Shown: in pieces, positions 7,767 through 16,233 of the stretch
Position numbering within the stretch: the stretch's first letter is position 1
How the letters are laid out: each line of letters begins with the position of its first letter
NCBI GenBank assembly: GCA_030066455.1
Contig: JASJBQ010000012.1
Span: 1 to 28,715, forward strand
DNA from: Desulfobacterales bacterium
Lineage (GTDB): Bacteria; Desulfobacterota; Desulfobacteria; Desulfobacterales; UBA5852
DNA: 28,715 nucleotides
Direction: 5' to 3'
The notes under the pieces: generated by a model
The model's input: only the letters and a program-made list of their open reading frames with translations
What the model was told of the DNA's origin: nothing
Databases searched by the model: none
Program-made: the position numbers and the translations under genes

Positions 7767-8843
7767 ATGAGATGGTCCATCAAAATCGGACGCTACCTGG
7801 GTATTGATGTGTATATGCATTTTACTTTCGTGCTGCTCATCAGCTGGGTTGCTTTCGCCAACTGGCGCCAGGAGCAGAACGTTGCCGCAGCAGCAACGGG
7901 CGTGGCCTTCATTCTGGCCATTTTTTTATGCGTAGTTCTGCACGAATTCGGTCACGCCCTGACCGCCCGGCGGTATGGGGTCAGGACGCGAGACATCATT
8001 CTCTTGCCGATCGGCGGTCTGGCGCGTCTTGAACGCATACCGACCCAGCCGGTCCAGGAACTGTGGGTCGCACTGGCCGGACCGGCTGTCAACATCGTGA
8101 TCGCCGCCGGGCTTTTTATATGGCTTTATGTCACGGCAACGTTTGAACCATTGCAAACCTTGACCTTGACGACAGGACCATTCCTGGAACGTCTCATGGC
8201 CGTGAATCTCTTTCTGGTCGTCTTCAATCTCATTCCGGCGTTCCCCATGGACGGCGGTCGCGTCCTGCGCGCCCTGCTGGCAACGCGCCAGGACTACAGC
8301 CGGGCCACCCAGACCGCTGCCGCCATCGGGCAGGGTATCGCCGTGGTCTTCGGCTTCATCGGGCTGCTCTACAATCCGTTTCTGCTTTTCATCGCCCTTT
8401 TCGTCTGGATCGGCGCGGCCCAGGAGGCAAGCATGGCGCAGCTCAAGTCGGCCATTGGCGGCATCCCCGTGCAGCAGGCCATGATCAGCGATTTCCGAAC
8501 GCTGAACATCAACGACAGTTTAGACAGGGCCGTCGCGCTGACGCTGTCCGGATCGCAAAAAGACTTCCCCGTGGTTGACGGTGGACGTCTCGTGGGAATT
8601 CTCACGCAGACCGATTTGCTGAAAGCCCTCGCGGAAAAAGACAAGCATCCAACGGTCGCGACAACCATCCAGACCGCCTATGCCGAGGTCGACGGTGGCG
8701 AGATGCTCGAATCGGCCTTTTCCAAACTCCGTGACTGCAACTGCCATACATTGCCGGTCATGCAGGCCGATAACGTCGTTGGACTGGTAACGATGGACAA
8801 CTTGGGTGAGTACATGCGGATTCAGGCGGCGATCAATAACTGA
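7767..8843 (+). CDS. Site-2 protease family (M50) metallopeptidase with CBS pair
   Basis: Polytopic intramembrane zinc protease of 358 residues. HEFGH (59-63) supplies the zinc-binding His pair and catalytic Glu, and NLIPAFPMDGG (154-164) supplies the conserved Asp ligand of S2P enzymes. About five to six hydrophobic segments fill residues 15-220. The C-terminal part (about 232-352) is a CBS pair (FPVVDGGRLVGILTQTDLL; later LPVMQADNVVGLVTMDNLG), likely an adenine-nucleotide sensor. It matches the S2P-CBS subfamily. AAGGAGAT lies 8 nt before the ATG. The target is unknown; neighbouring universal stress proteins suggest an energy or stress response role. Confidence 0.92.
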   Translation: MRWSIKIGRYLGIDVYMHFTFVLLISWVAFANWRQEQNVAAAATGVAFILAIFLCVVLHEFGHALTARRYGVRTRDIILLPIGGLARLERIPTQPVQELWVALAGPAVNIVIAAGLFIWLYVTATFEPLQTLTLTTGPFLERLMAVNLFLVVFNLIPAFPMDGGRVLRALLATRQDYSRATQTAAAIGQGIAVVFGFIGLLYNPFLLFIALFVWIGAAQEASMAQLKSAIGGIPVQQAMISDFRTLNINDSLDRAVALTLSGSQKDFPVVDGGRLVGILTQTDLLKALAEKDKHPTVATTIQTAYAEVDGGEMLESAFSKLRDCNCHTLPVMQADNVVGLVTMDNLGEYMRIQAAINN

Positions 8844-8867
8844 GGCGGGAAACGGCGTGCAAAAATC

Positions 8868-9812
8868 TCAGCTGCCCGTCGTCAAAGTCACGGGCGATCG
8901 GAAACCCGGGGGTTTAACCGCCATGACCGCACAATCGGCCGTTTGAAATATATGCTCGGCCGTACTACCGGCGAAAAGGCCGCTGATCCCTGTTCGGGCA
9001 AGCGATCCCATGACCACCAAATCGATGCCTTCCGACGCGATAAACCTCGATAGAATCGGCCCGACGCGCCCACGCATCAGATGCGAGCGGCTGGTCGCGC
9101 CCGACAAGGTTATGTGGCGCATGCACTTGGCGAGGTAATCGCGGGCCCTCGTCTCCGCCTGATCGCGCATCGATTCCAAAACGGAAGTTGCCACGCGGGT
9201 ACGACCACCGGTGAGCAGTGATTCGCCGGGCAACCGCCAGCAGTGAAGCACGTCGAGACGGCCGTCAGCCGCACGGGCAAAAGCGGCCGCCAGGGAGATG
9301 ATTTCCGCATTCAATTGGTCGCCCACAGACGCTTCCGGGGGGGGGCCCACGGCAGCCAGTACGCGGGGAAAACGAATCTGCGGTGCGGGTCTGAAGGCCC
9401 ACACGGGGACAGGACATTTACGCATCAGCTTGATGGCGGTGCTTCCGAAAAGACGGCCCCCCAAACCTGTATCCGGGCCCTGGGCGGTCTTGATCACCAA
9501 ATCATGCCCGCCGCGCAGCACTTCCTGAATGATCGCAACGGGCGCGTTGCCGACCAATATTTTAATGGCCACCCGATCGAGGTCGGCTCCCAGGGCTTGA
9601 ATATGATGAGCGATTTCGTCGCGCCGCAGTTCAAGGAGATCGCCCGGCAGGGCCGCATGCACAGCGCTCGTTTCGAGGTGCAGGTCCTCGAGGACATCCA
9701 CGAACGACAGTTTGGCACCGGTTTGACCGGCCAGGGCGATGACGTGCGCCATGGCCGGTCTGTGGTTCGCCGCGTCGCTGTAAACCATCAACAAATTGCG
9801 GAATCGCTGCAT
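8868..9812 (-). CDS. Tandem universal stress protein (two Usp domains)
   Basis: A 314-residue cytoplasmic protein with two UspA-like domains (about 1-145 and 150-305). Domain 1 carries GLGGRLFGSTAIKL and domain 2 carries VMGSLARTG followed by GLFAGSTAEHI, the glycine/serine signature of the ATP-binding Usp type. GGGGAG five nt before the ATG at 9812 fixes the start; an in-frame ATG 24 nt further upstream lacks such a site. It ends tail-to-tail with the site-2 protease gene (24-nt gap) and is divergent from a second tandem Usp gene. Role in stress survival is family knowledge, not shown here. Confidence 0.9.
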   Translation of the reverse strand: MQRFRNLLMVYSDAANHRPAMAHVIALAGQTGAKLSFVDVLEDLHLETSAVHAALPGDLLELRRDEIAHHIQALGADLDRVAIKILVGNAPVAIIQEVLRGGHDLVIKTAQGPDTGLGGRLFGSTAIKLMRKCPVPVWAFRPAPQIRFPRVLAAVGPPPEASVGDQLNAEIISLAAAFARAADGRLDVLHCWRLPGESLLTGGRTRVATSVLESMRDQAETRARDYLAKCMRHITLSGATSRSHLMRGRVGPILSRFIASEGIDLVVMGSLARTGISGLFAGSTAEHIFQTADCAVMAVKPPGFRSPVTLTTGS

Positions 9813-10053
9813 GCAACTCCCCTTTATTGGTTTCACATTTCATTCCGACTGCCTGTCTGCTTCAACATAGTGATCGGGGCGATCTGCGCAAGCCACAACC
9901 GCGCCGTTGCCTCCGGATCGGAGCCTGCCCGTCCCCCGGCCTTTACATCCATGGTCCGGGGCCACAGATTTGCAATGTCAGGTTTACACTTCGCGGTGCG
10001 CGATCCCCCCTGAGGATTGCGTCGATCTCCCGGCGAAAACCGCGCAACGAGGC

Positions 10054-10071
10054 AGGGTCGGGGTCGACCCT
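10054..10071 (+). other. 7-bp stem-loop in the leader of the second Usp gene; rest of 9813-10127
   Basis: AGGGTCG-GGGT-CGACCCT is a perfect 7-bp stem with a 4-nt loop, 57 nt before the ATG at 10128. The remaining divergent region between the two Usp genes shows no gene and no clear promoter match. Confidence 0.3.
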
Positions 10072-10127
10072 CGGGGGAGATCCGCCCAGCGCAACACGAA
10101 CCCAAGCCCATCCAGAAAGGGTCAGCC

Positions 10128-11060
10128 ATGGAACGCAGCCTGCTCATAGCAGTAGACGATTCACGCCATTCCCGACTCGCTGCCGAGTATGCCGGCAGAT
10201 TTTTCGCCTCTGACGAGCGGGTTCATTTCAACCTGCTCAATATTCAACCCCCGCTGTCGGATTTTCTCGTCGAGGAGGCCAGGCGGAAGGCATCCGCCCG
10301 GCGCAAGCTCGACCAGCTGTTCAAGGAGAACACGGCACATTCCCACCAAATCCTTGCCACCCTCGCCGATGCGCTGAAACAAAGCGGTATTGCCGAAAAG
10401 CGCATTGCGGTGAATACGCTGCCAAACGACCAGGGGACGGCCAAAGACATCCTGGATTTCGCCACGCGCGACCAAGCCGATGCCATCGTTCTCGGACGCC
10501 GCGGCATGTCCGGATGGCAGGACATGCTCTTCGGCAGCGTCTCCAACAACATCATCCAGCAGTCCCGCGTGCTTCCGGTCTGGATGGTCGATGGTCAACC
10601 GGCACCGGGCCACATCCTGGTTCCGGTGGATGGCTCCCAGCATTCGCTGCGGGCCGTCGATCATCTGGCCTTCATCCTCGCCGACAGGCAGGATCTCCGT
10701 CCGGTCTTTTTCCATGTCCGACCCAAACTGCGCCAATTCTGCGCCATTGATTTCGACAATGCCGAAGCCGCGCCGCTGGAAGACCTGGTGGCAACGGGGG
10801 ATCGCCTTTGCATCGACAACTTCTTCGGTCAGGCCAGGACCAGACTGGCCGAAGCCGGGATCGAGGAGAGCCAGTTCGACATCAAGACAAGCGCGGGATT
10901 GAGCTCTGTCGGCAGCCAAATCGTGAAGGAAATGGAAACCGGCCGCTACCAGACGGTGATTATGGGACGCAGCGGCGGCAGCCGCAACTATTTCATGGGC
11001 AGCGTTGCCCAGCACGTCATCAACAAGGCCACCGATTGCGCCGTGTGGGTCGTTCCCTGA
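10128..11060 (+). CDS. Tandem universal stress protein (two Usp domains)
   Basis: A 310-residue protein with two UspA-like domains. The first opens with SLLIAVDDSRHS and has VLGRRGMSGWQDMLFGSVSN (about 122-141). The second opens with HILVPVDGSQHS and has MGRSGGSRNYFMGSVAQHV near the C-terminus. Both keep the Gly-rich nucleotide-binding loop. The start chosen is the ATG at 10128, preceded by GAAAGGG; the frame is open another 37 codons upstream but without a ribosome site. It differs clearly in sequence from the divergent Usp at 8868-9812, so the pair is not a recent duplication. Confidence 0.9.
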   Translation: MERSLLIAVDDSRHSRLAAEYAGRFFASDERVHFNLLNIQPPLSDFLVEEARRKASARRKLDQLFKENTAHSHQILATLADALKQSGIAEKRIAVNTLPNDQGTAKDILDFATRDQADAIVLGRRGMSGWQDMLFGSVSNNIIQQSRVLPVWMVDGQPAPGHILVPVDGSQHSLRAVDHLAFILADRQDLRPVFFHVRPKLRQFCAIDFDNAEAAPLEDLVATGDRLCIDNFFGQARTRLAEAGIEESQFDIKTSAGLSSVGSQIVKEMETGRYQTVIMGRSGGSRNYFMGSVAQHVINKATDCAVWVVP

Positions 11061-11437
11061 TGGGATCGAGGTATCGGTTTACATCCGAAAATATTAGACC
11101 TCGATTGAATAGCGTCGTCCCTCCGCGCCAATTGCTGCATGTCGGCGGTGCGGTCGAATCTGTCCACGATCTTCCGACCCAATAATGTTTCGACCACGTC
11201 TTCCATGGTGAGGATACCGGCGGTACCGCCATATTCGTCTACCACCACGGCGATATGGCCGCGTTTCTCAATCAGGAGTTTTTCAACGTCGCGGGAAAGC
11301 GCCGAGCACCAGGCGATGGACTCCAGCCAGAAACGCTCCAGGTCGTTGAAGGCCGCCAGTTGGTTGACAGACAGATAATCGCCGTTAATATCCTGATTTT
11401 TTTTGTCTGTGGCCCATTTCGCGCTGGTTCTCACCAC
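11061..11437 (-). pseudogene. Remnant of a CNNM/CorC-type (HlyC-like) CBS transporter
   Basis: A minus-strand frame carries the C-terminal CBS hallmark of the CNNM/CorC family (HIAVVVDEYGGTAGILTMED, then VVETLLGRKIVDRFDRTADM). It covers about 11120-11350. Upstream, a TAG in frame at 11441-11443 cuts off the transmembrane domain and the first CBS motif that a complete 400+ residue protein would need. Downstream the frame runs on into the antisense of the Usp gene, so the natural C-terminus is also lost. There is no ribosome site at the GTG that begins the frame. I read it as a decayed gene fragment. Confidence 0.65.
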
Positions 11438-11455
11438 AACCTAGCGATAATGGCT

Positions 11456-11472
11456 GAAACGGTTAACGTTTC
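11456..11472. promoter_or_regulatory. Imperfect palindrome upstream of the SLOG-like gene
   Basis: GAAAC-GGTTAAC-GTTTC, with a GTTAAC core and 5-bp outer arms, lies 67 nt before the ATG at 11539. It could be an operator; there is no independent support. Confidence 0.2.
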
Positions 11473-11538
11473 GGAACTGGAAGCGCGCGGGGCCTTTTGC
11501 TTGTCCCAACGACAAATCACCATCGAAAGGAAAACCAA

Positions 11539-12087
11539 ATGACGACCCCAAGTCAGTTCACCCTTTACAGCGGCGGCCACCGCGGCACCGAGGCCGAATT
11601 CGGCCGGCAGGCCGAGAAGTGGGGCCTCGACGAAGTCAACTTTTCATTCGAAGGCCAAAAGCCGGAGCGCAACCGCGGATGCGTCGTGCTGGACGCCGAC
11701 GAACTCAAGAAGGGCGACATCAGTATGGAAATCGTCTCTCTGCACATGAACCGCACCTATGCCCGGGCGGACAAAATCCGCCGGGTGCTCCAGACCATTT
11801 TTCACATGGTCAACAAAGGCTACCACGTTTTCGCGGTGGGCTGGATCCAGCCGGACGAGACCGTCAAGGGCGGCACCGGTTGGGCGGTCGAACTGGCCAA
11901 GCTTTTCAACCGCCCCCTCAGCGTCTACGACCAGGAGCGCAAGGCCTGGTTTGCGTGGGAGAATAAAAGCTGGGTTGCGAGCGAACCGGTGATTGCGGAC
12001 AAAACTTTCGTGGGCACCGGAACCCGCCACCTGAGCGCGGAGGGCCGCCAGGCCATCGAGGATCTCTTCCGGCGCTCCTTTGGCTAA
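11539..12087 (+). CDS. SLOG-superfamily-like protein (YpsA/MoCo-carrier-like)
   Basis: A 182-residue soluble protein. The N-terminus SGGHRGTEAEFGRQAEKWGL has the glycine-rich loop and following acidic residue of SLOG-type Rossmann-like domains. A second glycine loop, KGGTGWAVELAKLFNRPLSV, matches the nucleotide/cofactor-binding half seen in YpsA-like and putative molybdenum-cofactor-carrier proteins. The assignment to the superfamily is inference from motif layout; ligand and partner are unknown. AAAGGAAA precedes the ATG by about 7 nt. The gene is flanked by the CNNM remnant and a convergent LysE-type exporter gene. Confidence 0.6.
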   Translation: MTTPSQFTLYSGGHRGTEAEFGRQAEKWGLDEVNFSFEGQKPERNRGCVVLDADELKKGDISMEIVSLHMNRTYARADKIRRVLQTIFHMVNKGYHVFAVGWIQPDETVKGGTGWAVELAKLFNRPLSVYDQERKAWFAWENKSWVASEPVIADKTFVGTGTRHLSAEGRQAIEDLFRRSFG

Positions 12088-12119
12088 CGCATCGCCCCGA
12101 CAGGCGGCGGCCGGTCAGC

Positions 12120-12146
12120 GCCGCCCCTGGTTTTCACGGGGGCGGC
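12120..12146. terminator. Hairpin between convergent genes, likely bidirectional terminator
   Basis: GCCGCCCC (12120-12127) pairs with GGGGCGGC (12139-12146) around an 11-nt loop containing TTTT. It lies between the SLOG-like gene (ends 12087) and the opposite LysE gene (ends 12182). There is no downstream U-run, so its strength is uncertain. Confidence 0.5.
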
Positions 12147-12181
12147 CGCAGGCATCCCACCAGGCAGGATCTTGCCAGTTT

Positions 12182-12808
12182 TCAGCCCGTCCGATGCATG
12201 GCCGCCGTCATCAGGCCGGCGCCCACGAGGGCGCTTCCGCCGCAACGATTGATCCAGCGGCGGGCGGCGGGGCGTTTAAGCGTGTCGCGCAAGGCGCCCG
12301 CAAAGAAAGCGTAGAGCGCCGCGTTGACCAGGGCCAGCACCAGAAAGGTGGCGCCCAGAATAGTCAACTGGGTCAGATAAGCGCCCCGCGGATCGACGAA
12401 CTGCGGCAGAAACGCCACGAAAAAGGCGATGCTCTTCGGGTTGAGCGCCGTGACCACATAGGCGCTGCGAAACAGGGCGCCGTTGGCCCCGGCAAACCCC
12501 GCTTCCTTCCAGCCCCCGTTATCCGTGCGGGTGCGCCAGGTTTTAATCCCGAGATAGATCAGATAGACGGCCCCCACCCACTTGGTGAGGGTGAAGAGAG
12601 CCGCCGAGGCCGCCATGATCGTACCCAGCCCCAGCAGGGAGAAGATCATGGCCGTGGCGTCGCCGCAGGTGACGCCGGCGGCGAGCGGTATGACCGCGCG
12701 GCGTCCGTGGGCAATCGCCTGGCTGACCACCAGGATGATGGTGGGGCCGGGAATGACCAGGATGATCTCGGCGGCGATGATGTAGGTCAACCAGATTTCA
12801 AGGCTCAT
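12182..12808 (-). CDS. LysE/RhtB family amino-acid exporter
   Basis: A 208-residue inner-membrane protein with about six hydrophobic helices. The N-terminal IPGPTIILVVSQAIAHGRR and the mid-protein ALNPKSIAFFVAFLPQFVDP are typical of LysE/RhtB translocators, which export amino acids or related compounds by proton exchange. GAGGAA precedes the ATG closely. It starts 20 nt after the stop of the MFS gene on the same strand, so the two transporters are probably one operon. The substrate cannot be predicted. Confidence 0.9.
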   Translation of the reverse strand: MSLEIWLTYIIAAEIILVIPGPTIILVVSQAIAHGRRAVIPLAAGVTCGDATAMIFSLLGLGTIMAASAALFTLTKWVGAVYLIYLGIKTWRTRTDNGGWKEAGFAGANGALFRSAYVVTALNPKSIAFFVAFLPQFVDPRGAYLTQLTILGATFLVLALVNAALYAFFAGALRDTLKRPAARRWINRCGGSALVGAGLMTAAMHRTG

Positions 12809-12828
12809 TTCTTCCTCGGCGCGCTGAT

Positions 12829-13992
12829 TCAGGACGCCTCCCGGGTCGTCACCTTAGGAAAACAGGCGATCAGGACCACGGTCGCCAGCGGCAGCAAGGC
12901 CGCCCCGGTCAGCACCACGCGAATCGAATAGATGTCGGCCAGCCGTCCGATCAGGGGCGCGGCCAGTCCCCCCAGGCCGAATGCGAATCCCATCATCAGG
13001 CTGGCCACCATGGAGCGCCCGCGGGGCGCCAGGGCTTGGGCCATGACCACGCCCAGCGGCAGGGTGGCCAGTACAAAGCCGCCCGCCAGCAGCGCGCCCG
13101 GGTATACCCAGCGACCCTCCAACTGAAGGAAGATCAACAAAACGGGCGTCATCAGCCCGTGGGTAAAAAGAAAAACGGGTTTGGGCCCGATGCGATCCGA
13201 GAGGCTGCCGGCCAGAAGGCCGCTGAACGTACCGGCCACGGTAAACAGCGCGAATATCCCCCCGGCCGTCACCAGCGAGTAGCCCTCCTGGACGAAGAGC
13301 AGCGGCATGAAGGTCAAAAACGACTGCCCCGTCAGAGCGCGCAGCACCATGACCAGCCAAATCAGGGCGATCGCCCGCCAGGCCGGCCCCAGGCTTTCGC
13401 GAACGGTGGCCCAAAAGCCCCCTGCAAGCGGCGCGGCCATCGGCGGCGGCAGCGTCAGATACAGATACAGCGCGACCGCCAATCCGAATACCATGGTCAG
13501 GGGCACGGCGCCAAGCCCGAAACGGGCCGCATACCAGGTAATGAAAATCGGCCCGATGCCGAAGGCCAGGGTGCCGCCGGTGTTGAAGATGGACATGGAC
13601 AGGCCGGCCCGGTGACCGGCATAGGCCGGCACCATGCCGGTCACCGCCGGATGGAAAAGCGAGGAGCCCACCGACCCCAGCGCGATCACCGTCAAAAGGC
13701 TCCAGAACCCGGTGGCCCAGCCGCACAGCGGGATGAAAATCACGGCCAGCAATAGTCCGCCAATCGAAAAGATGCGGGAAGGGTAGCGGTCGGCCCAATA
13801 ACCGGCCGTCGGCTGAACGACGAAGGCCAGAAAACGATTGAGACCGGCGATCACGCCCACCTGGGTGAGCGACAGGCCCATCTTCTCTACGAATACCGGA
13901 AACAACGGCGTGGTGAAGGCGCTGTAGAAATCACCGGTGAAATGCACCAGGGTCAGGGCCATGACGACCCGCAGGTTGGTTTTGGATGCCAT
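12829..13992 (-). CDS. MFS transporter, fosmidomycin-resistance (Fsr)-like
   Basis: A 387-residue, 12-helix major facilitator protein. The N-terminal half has the Fsr-like layout: HFTGDFYSAFTTPLFPVF, then QPTAGYWADRYPSR in the loop 2-3 region, and GSVGSSLFHPAVTGMVPAYA followed by a GLSMSIFNTGGTL helix. Fsr-type carriers are proton-driven drug effluxers, but many relatives have unknown substrates. The ATG at 13992, with GGAAAGA upstream, is preferred over an in-frame start 66 nt earlier. The LysE gene follows at 20 nt, suggesting an efflux operon. No adjacent regulator is present. Confidence 0.85.
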   Translation of the reverse strand: MASKTNLRVVMALTLVHFTGDFYSAFTTPLFPVFVEKMGLSLTQVGVIAGLNRFLAFVVQPTAGYWADRYPSRIFSIGGLLLAVIFIPLCGWATGFWSLLTVIALGSVGSSLFHPAVTGMVPAYAGHRAGLSMSIFNTGGTLAFGIGPIFITWYAARFGLGAVPLTMVFGLAVALYLYLTLPPPMAAPLAGGFWATVRESLGPAWRAIALIWLVMVLRALTGQSFLTFMPLLFVQEGYSLVTAGGIFALFTVAGTFSGLLAGSLSDRIGPKPVFLFTHGLMTPVLLIFLQLEGRWVYPGALLAGGFVLATLPLGVVMAQALAPRGRSMVASLMMGFAFGLGGLAAPLIGRLADIYSIRVVLTGAALLPLATVVLIACFPKVTTREAS

Positions 13993-14242
13993 GCGATCAT
14001 CTTTCCGGAGCACGAGGCTGTCGCCGGGGTCGATACCCCTGAATGGGCTTCTTGTCAATCCGGTTGGGGAAAAACGTCAGGGCGGCGATGGGGCGCGGGA
14101 TTGGGTTTCAATCCTTCGAACGGTGCGGGGCTGCGCCCGGGGCCCGCGTTGGCAGCGCTGTTGAACTTGTCCCGAACCGGGGGGGCGGATGCCCGCTGGT
14201 GGCGATAATCGTACCTGGCGGTTGGCTTGCCAACGCAGCCGT

Positions 14243-14629
14243 CTACGGCTTGTTGGCCTTCAGGAGGTCGGCCAGGCCGGCAAACGGGTGGTTGCCGATC
14301 GATGACGGTTCGGGTTCGTCAGGGCGGGCCTCGCCGTAGGCGGCGGCCGTTGCGTGGCGCGCGTGCTCGTTTTCGTGGCAGTAGATGCACAGCAATTCCC
14401 AGTTGCTGCCGTCCGGCGGGTTGTTGTCGTGGTCGTGATCCTTGTGGTGCACGGTCAGCTCCCGCAGCTTTTTCCCGCTGAATTCCCGTCCGCAGCGGGC
14501 GCAAATCCAGGGAAAGCGTCGGAGGGCTTGCTCGCGGTAGGTCTTTTCGCGCTGTTCGCGTATGCGGCGCGCCTCGTCCACGATTTGCCGGCGCCGGTTG
14601 TTTGACGTTGAATCCGCGTTGTCGGGCAT
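14243..14629 (-). CDS. yajD: YajD-like HNH nuclease-domain protein
   Basis: A 128-residue protein with a basic, Arg-rich N-terminal helix (about 12-40) followed by a zinc-stabilised HNH domain: Cys43-x2-Cys46, HHKDHDHDNNPPDGSNWELL (61-80), Cys81-x2-Cys84-His and a further His at 89. The order and spacing are those of YajD-type HNH proteins, whose nuclease activity is presumed. Residues after about 100 are low-complexity and probably disordered. A good ribosome site (GAGGTGA) lies 4 nt before the ATG. It follows the pyruvate kinase gene by about 100 nt on the same strand. Confidence 0.85.
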   Translation of the reverse strand: MPDNADSTSNNRRRQIVDEARRIREQREKTYREQALRRFPWICARCGREFSGKKLRELTVHHKDHDHDNNPPDGSNWELLCIYCHENEHARHATAAAYGEARPDEPEPSSIGNHPFAGLADLLKANKP

Positions 14630-14695
14630 GGTCTCACCTCATGGTCGGGTTTGGCGCGTCGTGTGTCTCCTCGCACAGGGTGGAAGGTATCCGGT

Positions 14696-14710
14696 GCCCC
14701 CCGAGGGGGC
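14696..14710 (-). terminator. GC-rich hairpin just after the pyruvate kinase gene
   Basis: CCCCC-CGA-GGGGG type stem (14696-14710) lies 18 nt past the pyruvate kinase stop on the minus strand. No U-run follows, so it may only slow transcription or act as a 3'-end stabiliser before yajD. Confidence 0.3.
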
Positions 14711-14727
14711 CTCGTTAAAATCAATCC

Positions 14728-16152
14728 TCAGTCTTCATACCCCACGCGGTGAATCTTGATGACGTTGGTGGAGCCCTCCTTCAGCCCCATGCCGATGACG
14801 AGCACGATCCGATCGCCCTTGGCGACGAGGTTCTTCTCCAGCAGGAGGTTTTCGCTGCCGGCGATCAGGCGTTGGGCGTCTTTGATGTCCGGGATGTACT
14901 TGGGGGTGACGCCCCAGAGGATGGACTGGCGGTTGTAGATGGCCTTGTTGGAGGTGAAGGCGTAGACCGGCTCGGCCGGGCGCTGCTTGGAGATCTGTTT
15001 GGAGGTTTTGCCGGAAGCCGAGAAGGCCACGATACAACGGCCGTCGATTTCGTGCAGGATGTTCACCGCGGACTGGGACACGGCGTGGGTCACCAGATCG
15101 CCCGGATCCCGGTCGTAAGGAATGTTGTAGCGCATGAAGGGCGAGCTTTCGGCCTCGCGGGCGATACGGTCCATCATGCGCACGGCCTTGATCGGGTAGC
15201 GCCCGGAAGCGGTTTCGCCCGAGAGCATGACGGCGTCGGTGCCGTCGATGATGGCATTGGCCACGTCCGAGGCTTCCGCCCGGGTGGGGATTGGATTGGT
15301 GCTCATGGTCTCGAGCATCTGGGTGGCCGTGATCACCGGCCGGTTGCGGCTGGTGGCGGCCTGGATGATGCGTTTCTGGATGGTCGGCACCTGTTCGGGA
15401 CGCAGTTCGACGCCCAGATCGCCGCGGGCCACCATGATACCGTCGGCGACCTCGAGAATGGCGTCCAGGTTGTCGACCGCCTCGGGTTTTTCAATCTTGG
15501 CGACCACCGGGGTGGCCGCCCCCTGCTTGTTCAGAATCGCTTTGATCTGCCGGAGATCGTCGGCCGCGCGCACGAACGACAGAGCGAAAAAATCCACGCC
15601 GTTCTTGATGCCGAAGTTGACGTCGCGGCGGTCCTTTTCCGTCAGCGAAGGGGCCGACACGTTGACCCCCGGGAGATTGATGCCTTTTTTCTCCTTGAGC
15701 CAACCGCCGTTGACCACCCGGCAATCCACCGTTCGCGGCCGGACCTTATCCACCTGCAGGCGAATCAGGCCGTCATCCAGAAGGATGGTATCGCCCGGGC
15801 GCACGTCGGAGACCAGTTCACGGTAGGTGGTGGAAACCATTTCAGCGGTGCCGACCACGTCGCGGTTGGTGATGGCGAAAGGCTGGTTGCGTTTGAGCCG
15901 CACGGGCTCGCCGCCTTCGAGTTTGCCCACCCGGATCTTGGGGCCCTGGAGATCGAGCAGAATACCGATCGGCCGGCTCAGCGTGCGGGAAATCGACCGG
16001 ATCGCCCGGATGACCTCCACATGCTCCTCGTAGGATCCGTGGGAGAAGTTCAGGCGGGCCACGTTCATGCCGGCATCCACGAGTTTTTCGAGCATCGGCC
16101 GGGTGTTGGAAGCCGGTCCGATGGTCGCCACGATCTTGGTCTTGCGGTTCAT
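14728..16152 (-). CDS. pyk: Pyruvate kinase
   Basis: Glycolytic enzyme converting phosphoenolpyruvate and ADP to pyruvate and ATP in the cytoplasm. The 474-residue length is normal. Visible residues: RLNFSHG (33-39), LDLQGPKIR (66-74), the catalytic Lys219 and metal ligand Glu221 in AKIEKPE, Asp245 in VARGDLGVE, and Thr277 in TATQMLE. The C-terminal regulatory domain (about 345-474) is present (AFSASGKTSKQISKQRP). GAAAGG lies about 9 nt before the ATG. It lies downstream of mtgA by about 80 nt on the same strand. It is the most certain call in the window. Confidence 0.98.
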   Translation of the reverse strand: MNRKTKIVATIGPASNTRPMLEKLVDAGMNVARLNFSHGSYEEHVEVIRAIRSISRTLSRPIGILLDLQGPKIRVGKLEGGEPVRLKRNQPFAITNRDVVGTAEMVSTTYRELVSDVRPGDTILLDDGLIRLQVDKVRPRTVDCRVVNGGWLKEKKGINLPGVNVSAPSLTEKDRRDVNFGIKNGVDFFALSFVRAADDLRQIKAILNKQGAATPVVAKIEKPEAVDNLDAILEVADGIMVARGDLGVELRPEQVPTIQKRIIQAATSRNRPVITATQMLETMSTNPIPTRAEASDVANAIIDGTDAVMLSGETASGRYPIKAVRMMDRIAREAESSPFMRYNIPYDRDPGDLVTHAVSQSAVNILHEIDGRCIVAFSASGKTSKQISKQRPAEPVYAFTSNKAIYNRQSILWGVTPKYIPDIKDAQRLIAGSENLLLEKNLVAKGDRIVLVIGMGLKEGSTNVIKIHRVGYED

Positions 16153-16233
16153 GGTCAGCGCCTTTCGTTGAGGGGAGGCGATGGCTTCACGGATTTGGAT
16201 CGCGTCCGGGCATGTTCAACTCTGTGGGCCACA

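Noticed and set aside
11450..11542. 30-codon frame overlapping the SLOG-like start codon
   Set aside because: No ribosome site and no recognisable sequence; overlap with the ATG appears accidental.
14098..14114. GGATTG-GGTTT-CAATCC stem between the MFS and yajD genes
   Set aside because: Only 6 bp with no T-run; no clear function.
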